This document shows, in pieces, positions 23,901-35,085 of a DNA stretch of 64,000 bases. The first letter of the stretch is position 1. Every line of letters starts with the position of its first letter. The position numbers and the translations under genes are program-made. The notes below the pieces were generated by a model that saw only the letters and a program-made list of their open reading frames with translations, searched no databases and was not told the DNA's origin. This DNA comes from Ceratothoa steindachneri (taxonomy: Eukaryota; Arthropoda; Malacostraca; Isopoda; Cymothoidae): positions 51,081,973-51,145,972 of the forward strand of contig OZ018330.1 in NCBI GenBank assembly GCA_963969495.1, read 5' to 3'.

Positions 23901-26900
23901 CCCTCCTCCCTTAGCCCCGATCCGGGACGGTTGGCTTGAGAAGAAGGTCAGCATCTACCCTGTGAAATTAGAGGGTGACCAGAGAAAGTTGTGGGAGAGG
24001 TTGTATGAAAAGCGAGGAAACACGTGTTTTGAAGGAAGGAGAAGATGCTAAGCTGCGGTCGGACGGAGCGCTGGATCCCGTCAGCACGTCGGCCAGGATG
24101 GCAAATCGCCGCGCCCCTTACGGGGCATTGCTGCGATGCTTCCGCCTACTTTTTGAAGTCTTGGCGCAGGACCCTGAGAAAGGGGGATGGGGGAAGGTGA
24201 TGTTGGTATAGTTAAAGAAGCGCTAAGGGCGACTGACGAAGGAAAAATAAACACGAAGACATACGAGAGGGGTAGGCCCCCCTGCTGAAAGTGGTACAGA
24301 GTAAACCCCCGTAGCAATGGAAAGTGATGAGAGGGCAGTCCCTCTACCAGTTAGTGCTGTGTTGTAAGCCTCCTCACCACCCATCATCAAGGCTGGGCTA
24401 GGTTTTGCAATCTGGAATGTTGGTAATTTTTTTGTATCTTATTAACTAAAATTAAAATTCCAATGTCTGTGGCCAATGTAAAAAAAAACAACAAAAAAAA
24501 CGGGGGTCGGTGGCCTATAGCTCGTCTCCAGTCACTCACGCCTCAGATTTTCAGGAGTTCTAACTTCGGGCGCGTTAGAACATTAGGTTCGCGCCTGTGC
24601 GGCAACACACACCGAACGATCACACAGCAATGGACGCAGTTCCACAATGAGCAGGCATAGATGCATACGAGAGATCCCACACCAAGTTGTACTATCGTTG
24701 ACAAGACGGTCAGGCTCTGAATATCCGTCATGTGACAGACCCAAGGATTTTTTTTTATTTGGCTTGGCAACCAACAAGGCAGTAGTAAAGACTCCCCCGC
24801 CATAAGCGTACTGCTTCATGTACCCGAAAAGGACCGCAGGGAAATGGTTATTGGGTCAAGACCGATCTACATAAAGTAACCCCTTCCCCTATTAGTTAAA
24901 AGTCAGGGATGAGAGATCAAATAGGAAAGTGGTGAATGATGTAGGCAGAGTGAAAATAGTGGAAGATATAAAGCTGAAAGTCTTGCAAAGAGCGGGACAG
25001 GCAATGTGCACCGCTGCAGTCAATGTTGCCATGAGGCTGCTTAACTGCGCCACTCGGGTCAGGAAGTTGTGCCGCTCCTCCAGGTACCAGTCTACACAGA
25101 TTACGCCCTGCGGGGAGCATTAACCCAGGAAGTTTGTAAAGAAAGTGAAGATAGGAAGTAAACATGTGTTGAAGATATATATCCGCATATCTGGGGATCG
25201 GGAGTGGAAAGCTACGCAATTTTCCGGATGTTAGCGGTAGCACGCTGGCCATTGCTACATCTGACACCCTATAATATCATGGTAGGGTTGGGTGGATGGT
25301 TCATAGATTATCTGGAGCTGCCTACCAGGGCATAAGTCGCCGTAATCATCTGACAGCCTAATCCTGGACTAGCTAAAAAAAAAAATGACAGCAAAAAAAA
25401 AACGGCAAGAAGAATCACGCTCCGGCGTAGGAGAAATTCGCCTCCCCGCGACGGCGATCATGCGCCCTACAACAAAGTCGAATAAAATAGTGTGGGGGGG
25501 GGGCAGCCTCCTCTAAAAAGTCAGATAGTCCACAAGTCAGTGTACACGAACTCGTCCCGAGTACAAGGAACAAGCGGTAGCAACTCCGTTCCAGGTAACT
25601 TGCGCGAAGATCACCCGGACTGCGACATTCAACAAGAATGTGACTACCAGTCTCGAGACAACGCCGTCATCGCAGTAAGGTGCAGGGAAACGCTCCATCA
25701 AATGGCGGTGCGTCCAGAGAGTGTCTAATTCACAGACGACAGAAAGCAACCTCAAGCTGTCGCGGCAATGGAAGGTAGGTCCATGGGAACATTGGTGGCG
25801 CAATGGCATACAACTTTAAGTTTCCCTCGGCCGTCTCCCATCTTATTTGCCAAGCAGTCCAGGGCAGCCCTGGTTCCTGGTATGTAAGCGGTGTGAGGAA
25901 GAGCGAAACACTGGTTTGTAACCCGCTATATCGGTGAGGGCAAAATCGAGAGCACCTTTCCTTATACGCTCAAAATAGACCAAGCCTCAGTTTTGATATC
26001 CTCTATTGATCACAGGAACTCTAATCTAGACATCTCGTCATCGTCTGGGTTCCCCCACCCACCCCGAGCCATAAAACTAAGCATGTCACCTTAAACCATT
26101 TTCAAGCAAGCCCATATAAACAACATTCCCATCTTGATCAGGTTACACCTTTCTGGCACACGTTCTGTATCGAAAATCTTCTTTTTGTGGTCACACCTTT
26201 TCATCTGCTTTACAAAACTCATCATACACCCGTGTCCCTTCCGATTCCAGTAAATTGGCATAAATCAAATTTCCCTTTAAGGTTCTTTTCAGACAACTGT
26301 CGCAGAGAAAACAGCTCATCGACAAAGCTTTTCGAAAATCTTAAGACCTTTCTGATCTCCAAGCAGCACATCAGTTATTCTAAATTTGGAAGACTAATTT
26401 GTAATTTTAAGATTAACTTTCTTACAGTTTTGCTTGACAGGCACAAAAAATTGAATAATTTATCAATAATCGTACATAAAAATTAGGTTGTCAAGAAATG
26501 TAAGGTTTTTTTTTAAAAAAAGGAAAGTAAAATTATTTAAGTATAAAAAATATATATTCATTGAGCAAAGTTGTTTCCATCATGCTCTCCCATCGTTTAA
26601 CTAAGCAGTGGATACATTTCTTGAATAATTCATTCTGTTTTGATGAAATGAGAGTCGATATCCGGATCTTTTCTGTTGCCGGCAGGTGGATGTTTTGTAC
26701 CAAATTTTCACCAATGATGCAGCTTTGAGTGCTGAATACGAATATAACATTTATTTTTTAGAGAAATGAAAGGAGGTATTAAAAAAAAACAAAATTTAAT
26801 GCGCACTAGTTTAGAACATTATTCTATAAACAATTATGATTATATAATGGGGGCTGTGCCCCGCAGAACCCCCCCCCCCAATTGATTGAAACTCAGGATC

Positions 26901-27610
26901 ATCGTAGGGGGTCCCCCGGCAGTGCTAAACCTCCCACGAGCAGTCCCCTTGAATTTACTCTAAAAAAGGTGAAACATATTGCAACACAGCGGTACCCACC
27001 GTGAGATGCTCGATTCCTACTTATGTGAATTTATGTGGCGAAAACGCAATAGAAATGAAAATTTGTTTAACAAAATATTATGGGATACTTATATCTAAAT
27101 ACAAATGAATGTTTGAAGAAATAGTACAGGTAGTCAACAATAATATTGGGAAATCATATGGCAGTTTAAGTGCGTTTCATTTCCATTTCGGTATTTTCAA
27201 AATGTATCGGACAAACCAAAATTTACAGTTTGAAATATCTTCTTCTTTTTTTTTTAGATACTTCCTTTCATTTCTCCAAAGAAATGTTATATTCGTATTC
27301 AGCACTCAAAGCTGCATTATTGGTGAAAATTTGGTACAAAAGATCCGCCTGCGGCCAAACAGAAAAGACCCGATATCCATTTACATTATGTCAGTAAACT
27401 TCGCTATTTAGGTGAGCTTGTGATGACTTAATTGGTAGTCGGATGGAGGGTGAGGAAGAATTTCAACACAACATATTATTTTTCTTTTCTAAGGTCAAAC
27501 GTGCCACGTGTAGGGGTACATTGCCATGAGGAGAAGGGAGGAGGAGGGGGGACGGGGGGTGCCCAGTGAACGTTTTTGGCCAAAATTCATTTAAACTTTG
27601 ACATTTTTGA

Positions 27611-27694
<84 letters not shown>

Positions 27695-29986
27695 GTCTAT
27701 AGCAACCGTTTGTTAATGATGCAGTAAAGAATCCGTTTTTCATCTCCCATAACAATTCTGTCCTTAAACAGCATTTTCCCGGACTCTTCCTGTTTATTAT
27801 GCTTACGCGCACCGTTTCAGGACTGAAATGTAAACTTTTTGCCATTTTACGAGTATCCTGTCCCAACAAGAGTCTTAAGAGCATCAAGGTCAATTGCAGT
27901 ATGGCGGTACCACTAACTTCAGAATTTTTTTAAAAGTCCGAAGGTAGTGCTGGCACTATTTTTTTTTTGTGTATTCATAAAGCATAATAGGCCTTCTGTG
28001 TGTTTCACTTAACGCAAACACTAATGAAGAGTTCTAAAAAAAGGTGGCTTGAAAGTGAAAGGCCTCGGCATTACTAGCTGAAAATGGACAAAGCCTTGCT
28101 AGTTAGGTTTGAACAATTTTAACGTCTAAGAAACAATTTTAACGTCTAAGAAGCATTTTTAATGTCTTTTAAAGACATTAATTTCTTGGCAACCTAATAT
28201 TATATTACTTAGCAGGAAGTGAACGTGGGGGAGAAGTGTTAAGGTAAAAAAAAAACAAAAAAACAAAGGAATATTCACTATAAGATGAAAGAATATGAGG
28301 GATACAGATGGGAGAAACGAGAGAATCAAGTGCTGAACCTCGGCGCCAAGAAGGTGCATTTGAAATCTCCACAAAACAAATAGGTATTAAAGATAAAAAT
28401 TTAATTTCCTTGCAAGGATTCATAATATTTCGCAAGTTAAGAATATTTTATATGGTTGCTTTAGAATTTTGTAAACGCACTATCAATGGCGGGTGTTTTT
28501 TTTCTTTTCTTTACACAGCCACTTAACACACCTTTTGACTATAATATGCAAACGCCAAAAAAAGTTTCGAAAAAATCTCTTCTATAACTTACTGTATCTG
28601 GGAGGCCTGGCATCACCTTGGACGAGAAGATTCTCCACCAGGCATTTAAATGACTAGAAATGTGTTCTTGACCAGGCTGTGAAACTACAGTGCCACTATC
28701 AGAATGATACGATTGTTGCCAAGGCTTCGTGGCACCGAGGAAGTGAACAAATTTGACCTCATGGCCGTACCTAAGAGAATGGTAAAGCTGGATATGAGTT
28801 ATTACTTACAAGTTGTAGTCTTCACATGATTCGAGGGCCTTTTACCAGATTGGTTTAAGGAAGGTATTGCCTTTCATTTCTAAGGGTGAAAATTTACTTT
28901 GTATCTCAAATCATTCATATTAATTATTGACCTTAGTATCAGTTTTCTTAAGTACTTCTGAATTCTTATTCGTTCGTTCCACTTAAGCGATTTCAGTGTA
29001 TACCATTTCCATAAATGCCTACTATATTATCTGGTAGGCATCCCCATTTAATGGAGAGGAACTTTATTAAAGAATAAATTGTAAACCTCCACTCGCGTTT
29101 CCAATTCAGAGTTAACATAGGGCATTTGAAGAGGGAGGGGTACGCAGTCTCCCATTATAATGCAGCCGAAGAAATGGATAACCAACCATCTGAGGTTAGT
29201 TTAAAAAGATAATCAATGTATCGATAGGGCGTTAATTGTGTGTGTTGGGGGGAGGGGGGCTTTAGGTTTAATCGTTTAAGTTTTGGTAAATATGATTATA
29301 GATCAAAATACTCACTGTTGGTATGCTGGAAGATAAGTATAGGTGGCAGATGCTACCATGTTGTAAATAAACGATAATCTGGTCCATTCACTAAAGAAAG
29401 TGTTTAACAATCCTTGGTCACCGCCATCGAAGCTTCCCGTTTTCTCAGCGTGTTCCAATAACTTTGTGTAGGTGTCATGTGAAGGCGTGAACACAAATAA
29501 TCCAGAGTTGAAGCAATCAGGCCAACCGATGTCGCACGCGGCCGACAATTCCGGCCGGTCGAACAGTTCGTCTGCATTGCGTACCGCTAACATGTCAGCG
29601 TCGAGAAAAACGCACTTTGTGTACTGTGTAAGCGTCCAGCAATGGAGTTTGGTAAAAGTAACGCCTAGTTCCGGCCGTTTGAGCATTGCGAGGTGCGCAG
29701 AATCATTTGAGTCCATAACATCCACGCAAACAACAGCGTCAAATACAGATGACAGTTGGCACCTATCAACAAAAAAAAAAAACGTTAATCTCCTTCGAAC
29801 TCTGATGTGAATTTCATGCATTAAAATGTAGAACAGAAGAAACTTGCCTAATTACGTCGGATACTTCGGGAGTGATGAGAATGCATAACTGCCGAGTGGT
29901 GTTGACATTCCGTAATGAATGTGCCAGTACGAGGGCACCCAATGCATACCTGTCATTCGTTGACAAAGTTACGTATGCCTCCGTCA
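11824..29986 (-). CDS. GYG: Glycogenin homologue, multi-exon gene (gene-level entry)
   Basis: Glycogenin is the self-glucosylating GT8 enzyme that primes glycogen synthesis by adding UDP-glucose-derived residues to its own tyrosine. Six exons splice in matching phase (phase 2 after the first coding exon, 2 after the next, then 0,0,0) to 659 residues. Residues 1-255 are the GT8 domain: [20 protein letters not shown] at the start, [15 protein letters not shown], the metal-binding DAD at 101-103, [16 protein letters not shown] at 160-164, the acceptor-tyrosine segment TYTYLPAY (Tyr at about 190, matching human Tyr195) and [12 protein letters not shown] Ser/Thr/Pro-rich linker follows. The last exon supplies [20 protein letters not shown], the glycogen-synthase-binding motif. 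The start ATG is split: only TG lies on the first exon seen, so an upstream exon ending in A is missing from my model. All catalytic motifs are intact, so I judge it functional. Confidence 0.93.
12789..13853 (-). CDS. GYG: Glycogenin long linker exon (Ser/Thr-rich)
   Basis: Acceptor TTTTCTTTGCAAG and donor GAG/GTAAAAGA bound 1065 nt (355 codons) in phase 0. The product is disordered and rich in Ser, Thr, Pro and Gln, with runs such as [20 protein letters not shown]. Long variable linkers between the GT8 domain and the C-terminal motif are known in invertebrate glycogenins. If the donor is not used, translation stops eight codons later at 12765, giving a protein without the synthase-binding end. 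This may be a genuine alternative isoform. Confidence 0.85.
14189..14236 (-). CDS. GYG: Glycogenin 48-nt mini-exon
   Basis: Acceptor CTCCTACAG, donor GTATGAAT, exactly 16 codons in phase 0 ([16 protein letters not shown]). This is low-complexity linker sequence with no family signature. It is accepted because both splice sites and the phase fit the neighbouring exons. It could be alternatively spliced. Confidence 0.7.
14240..16030. other. Intron sequence, no firm gene
   Basis: Contains a GC-rich block (15600-16020) without a recognisable product and, at 14920-15265, open frames on both strands (plus [16 protein letters not shown]; minus [20 protein letters not shown]). These look like eroded coding sequence but I cannot name them. 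Confidence 0.4.
16031..17618 (-). mobile_element. RNase H LINE, 5'-truncated copy A
   Basis: The 3' end is a poly-A of 14 (poly-T at 16031-16044) preceded by a 3' UTR with CCTAGTTCTAGGC. Upstream come the Cys/His tail, RNase H and the end of RT ([20 protein letters not shown]). RNase H is damaged: the DGSK block is deleted, FTAE and YSDSQSAL survive, and [10 protein letters not shown] is shortened to NERAKE. The copy starts exactly where the poly-A of copy B begins (17619), at a point inside the RT C-terminus. 5' truncation is typical of LINEs. It lies in the glycogenin intron in the same orientation. Confidence 0.85.
17899..21318 (-). pseudogene. LINE copy B ORF2 (EN-RT-RNase H)
   Basis: It begins [20 protein letters not shown], the start of an APE-type endonuclease, then jumps to [20 protein letters not shown] and [10 protein letters not shown]: about 130 residues of endonuclease are deleted, including its catalytic centre. 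The RT is recognisable by [52 protein letters not shown] and the palm motif, which reads DVDD instead of YVDD near 19677-19690. A 61-bp duplication (19345-19466) adds a frameshift. RNase H keeps all four acidic positions ([25 protein letters not shown]) and [11 protein letters not shown]. Another frameshift near 18110 precedes the Cys/His tail that ends at 17899. Confidence 0.88.
19345..19466. repeat. 61-bp tandem duplication inside LINE ORF2
   Basis: Two adjacent units starting TAAGGCTGCGAATATGAGCC at 19345 and 19406 differ by about two bases. Because 61 is not a multiple of three, it throws ORF2 out of frame between RT and RNase H. Confidence 0.9.
21216..23677 (-). pseudogene. LINE copy B ORF1 (gag-like, zinc knuckles)
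   Basis: The N-terminal part (23677-23078) reads [20 protein letters not shown] and is Pro/Ser-rich. A conserved middle (22610-22263) reads [20 protein letters not shown]. Next come the zinc knuckles [15 protein letters not shown] and [15 protein letters not shown] with CVNYGEPH (22160-21950), of which the third has lost a Cys. A low-complexity tail ends at 21216. Frames change near 22265 and 22650. The same protein is encoded by the copies at 40.4-42.9 and 48.8-49.1 kb. ORF1 proteins of this kind bind LINE RNA. Confidence 0.82.
23678..24400 (-). other. LINE copy B 5' UTR
   Basis: Non-coding stretch sharing GTATGGGTGGGGATGAAGCA, the CTCAGGGGTTAGGGAACATT block and CGCCGCGCCCCTTACGGGG with 42400-42905. 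An internal promoter is expected in this position but none is recognisable. Confidence 0.6.
24401..25300. other. Intron sequence between LINE copies
   Basis: No recognisable element or gene. Short poly-A runs only. Confidence 0.4.
25310..25945 (-). mobile_element. RNase H LINE, 3' fragment
   Basis: The 3' UTR (GCCTACCAGGGCATAAGTCG, CTAATCCTGGACTAGC on plus) and Cys/His tail codons ([16 protein letters not shown] on minus near 25710-25660) match copies A and B. It is heavily truncated upstream, ending near 25945. Confidence 0.75.
26654..27380. repeat. Inverted repeat pair (about 130-bp arms) with a shared reading frame
   Basis: The reverse complement of 26654-26789 matches 27247-27380 closely: both arms contain GTTATATTCGTATTCAGCAC, CAAAGCTGCAT and TGGTGAAAATTTGGTACAAAA. 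Translated outward from the loop, both arms keep [18 protein letters not shown]. The spacer (26790-27246) contains ACATTATTCTATAAACAATT and a C-rich run shared with 43.43-43.58 kb. Function unknown; it may be a foldback transposon or an inverted duplication. Confidence 0.8.
26812..27000. repeat. Interspersed repeat shared with 43.43 and 44.70 kb
   Basis: ACATTATTCTATAAACAATT, CCCCCCCAATTGATTGAAA and GTGAAACATATTG recur at 43435-43575. AGCAGTCCCCTTGAATTTAC (here near 26940) recurs near 44700 with one change. Confidence 0.75.
27613..27693. repeat. (AT)40 microsatellite
   Basis: Uninterrupted AT dinucleotides inside the glycogenin intron. Confidence 0.97.
27694..28590. other. Intron sequence
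   Basis: A 20-bp unit AACAATTTTAACGTCTAAGA is repeated at 28110-28160. No gene seen. Confidence 0.4.
28593..28770 (-). CDS. GYG: Glycogenin exon with the HFLGxxKPW motif
   Basis: Acceptor TTCTCTTAG and donor GTAAGT bound 178 nt. It starts with G, completing CAG from the previous exon, and encodes [17 protein letters not shown], which closes the GT8 fold, then [20 protein letters not shown] (the WWxxF...V.P.L segment of glycogenins). It ends in phase 0. Confidence 0.95.
29316..29762 (-). CDS. GYG: Glycogenin catalytic-core exon
   Basis: This 447-nt exon starts after GTTGATAG and ends CCAACA with donor GTGAGT. It encodes [40 protein letters not shown] (Mn-binding DxD), [30 protein letters not shown] and TYTYLPAYQ with the acceptor tyrosine. 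Compared with human glycogenin-1, the loop between NTFFS and FIYN is about six residues shorter (EWTRLS here). Confidence 0.95.
29848..29986 (-). CDS. GYG: Glycogenin coding exon (N-terminus)
   Basis: Acceptor TTTCTCTTTCAG precedes TGACGGAGGCATAC. With an A from an upstream exon this makes ATG ACG GAG, giving [20 protein letters not shown], the conserved nucleotide-binding start of glycogenins. The exon ends ...GTAATTAG with the donor GCAAGT, a GC rather than GT donor. It is 139 nt long. The intron to the next exon is only 85 nt. The non-coding first exon was not found. Confidence 0.93.

Positions 29987-33416
<3,430 letters not shown>

Positions 33417-33492
<76 letters not shown>
33417..33492. 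repeat. (GA)38 microsatellite at the 3' end of a CR1-like LINE
   Basis: A pure AG array that abuts the LINE 3' UTR. The join reads TTACTCCTTGTTACTCTCTC on the minus strand, so the array continues from the element's own short 3' repeat. Confidence 0.95.
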
Positions 33493-33494
<2 letters not shown>

Positions 33495-34175
33495 ACAAGG
33501 AGTAACAAGGAAAGTAAGTACCCTAGGAGACCTTACGGTCCATTCAAAGAGGGTACCTTTGGACTAGCAATTGAGCGGGCACATGGCTGCTCAATTGTTT
33601 TGCGTCCATAAACGGCCACTTTTCAAGACTTTGTCTAGTCTTGACTTGAACTGGTCAACAGATTCACTGTTGACAACTTCCACTGGAAGTGCGTTCCACT
33701 TACCGCAGATACTGTAGGTAAAAAAGTTTCCACACAGATTGCGGTTGTAACGCTTCAGTTCAAGTTTGAAGCCGTGATTGCGCGTTCTGTTCTCACTCAG
33801 TGTGAAAATATCCCGGTAGTCAACATTGTCGAACCCTCGAAGTATTTTGAAGACTTCGATGAGCTGACCACGCAGTCTACGGGTTTCCAGTGAGAACAGA
33901 TCTAACTCCCTTAGTCTATCCTCATAACTTTTATGTCGGATAGAGGGAATCAGCTTGGTTGCCCTGGCTTGTACGCGTTCCAATCTCGCGATGTCCTTTC
34001 GCAATGAAGGACTCCAAAATTGTACGGCATACTCCAGGTGCGGTCGGACAAGTGAGTTGTACAGGCACAGTACAATCTCCTGGTTCCGATAACCAAACTG
34101 GCGCTTAATATAGCCTAGCATCCTTTGGGCCTTTTTCTCCGCCTCAATGCACTGTTTCGAGAACTTGAGGTCACT
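33493..34175 (-). pseudogene. CR1-like LINE copy 1, RT C-terminal region
   Basis: An uninterrupted frame from the gap edge to a stop at 33591 encodes SDLKFSKQCIEAEKKAQRML, VRPHLEYAVQFWSPSLRKDI, RLERVQARATKLIPS and RLRELDLFSLETRRLRGQL, the C-terminal region of CR1-clade reverse transcriptases. The last 100 nt are 3' UTR running into (CT)n. The upstream part is lost in the gap. This copy is cleaner than copy 2. Confidence 0.88.
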
Positions 34176-34375
34176 NNNNNNNNNNNNNNNNNNNNNNNNN
34201 NNNNNNNNNNNNNNNNNNNNNNNNNNNNNNNNNNNNNNNNNNNNNNNNNNNNNNNNNNNNNNNNNNNNNNNNNNNNNNNNNNNNNNNNNNNNNNNNNNNN
34301 NNNNNNNNNNNNNNNNNNNNNNNNNNNNNNNNNNNNNNNNNNNNNNNNNNNNNNNNNNNNNNNNNNNNNNNNNNN
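34176..34375. other. Assembly gap (200 N)
   Basis: A run of exactly 200 N, a conventional gap size. It hides the junction between CR1 copy 1, the end of CR1 copy 2 and the 5' end of the mariner. Confidence 0.99.
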
Positions 34376-35085
34376 AATGGAGAAGGTTGAGCACCCGCGC
34401 AGTGATCAATTTTTTGACCAAGGGAAGGCAAGGAATGCAAAAGAGATCCATGAACGTATGGTTGGAGTGTACACCTACACCGCCCCTTCCTTTGCAACCA
34501 TTGTTCCGCTGGAATAGGGAGTTCCGCCATGGTCGTGAGTCCCTTGAAGATGACCCCCGTCCAGGACGCCCATCAGACGCGACCAATGAGGACAATGTGG
34601 TCCGTGTGGAGAGGATGATCCTCGAAAATCGACGGGTGAAGGTCAAAGAAATAGAGCGAGAACTTGGAATATCACATGGAAGTGTTATCAACATCATCCA
34701 CGACAATTTGGCCATGAGATCTCATACCATATGATCGACTTCAACTTCGTCAAAGTCCACAAAGCAAGAGTTGCACAAGCTTCCCTGAGCGAGTGCAGAT
34801 TCGAGGAGCTCAACCATCCCCCTACAGTCAGATTTGGCCCCTAACGACTAATTTTTATTTCACCAGCTCAAGGCCGCACTGCGTGGACGCGGTTTGGGGA
34901 CGATGAAGATGTCCAGCTCGCCGTCCAGAAGTGGATTGAACAGCAGTCGGGAATTCGAAGCCTCAGGGACAAGTGGCGCAAGTGCATTGAAGTCGAGGGA
35001 AGTTATATTGAAAAAATAATAAAACACTTTTCCTCATATCTCGTTTCCTTGTATCCGAATTGCAAAACTTATTGACCGCCCCTCG
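34376..35085 (+). pseudogene. mariner transposase with a large internal deletion
   Basis: The N-terminal helix-turn-helix part reads RAVINFLTKG, WNREFRHGRESLEDDPRPGR and KEIERELGISHGSVINIIHD, which is typical mariner. Right after DNLAMR the sequence jumps to KVHKARVAQASLSECRFEEL and NHPP...SDLAPND.FLFHQLK, so the segment carrying the first two catalytic aspartates is deleted. One frameshift lies near 34815. The 3' end is TTATTGACCGCCCCTCG followed by TA (35086-35087). The 5' TIR lies in the gap. It is inactive. Confidence 0.88.

Larger units (their letters stand above)
17619..24400 (-). mobile_element. RNase H LINE, near-complete copy B
   Basis: Reading from 24400 down: a 5' UTR (also seen in the 40.4-42.9 kb copy), ORF1 with zinc knuckles, ORF2 with an internally deleted endonuclease, RT and RNase H, a 3' UTR with GGCGACTAATGCCCAAG, and an A-rich tail (poly-T 17619-17637 on plus). 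The domain order EN-RT-RNase H places it in the I/R1/Jockey group of non-LTR retrotransposons; the precise clade needs a tree. The 5' end is uncertain within about 250 bp. Confidence 0.85.
14237..28592 (-). other. Large glycogenin intron loaded with LINE insertions
   Basis: This 14.4-kb intron has donor GTAAGT at 28592 and acceptor CTCCTACAG ending at 14237. It contains LINE copies at 16.0-17.6, 17.6-24.4 and 25.3-25.9 kb, all on the gene's own strand, plus the inverted repeat pair at 26.65/27.25 kb and an (AT)n array. Further small exons inside cannot be excluded, but the flanking phases (0/0) need none. Confidence 0.75.

Noticed and set aside
34125..34734. Open frames crossing the N gap
   Set aside because: They fuse CR1 and mariner codons through undefined bases and are not real single genes.
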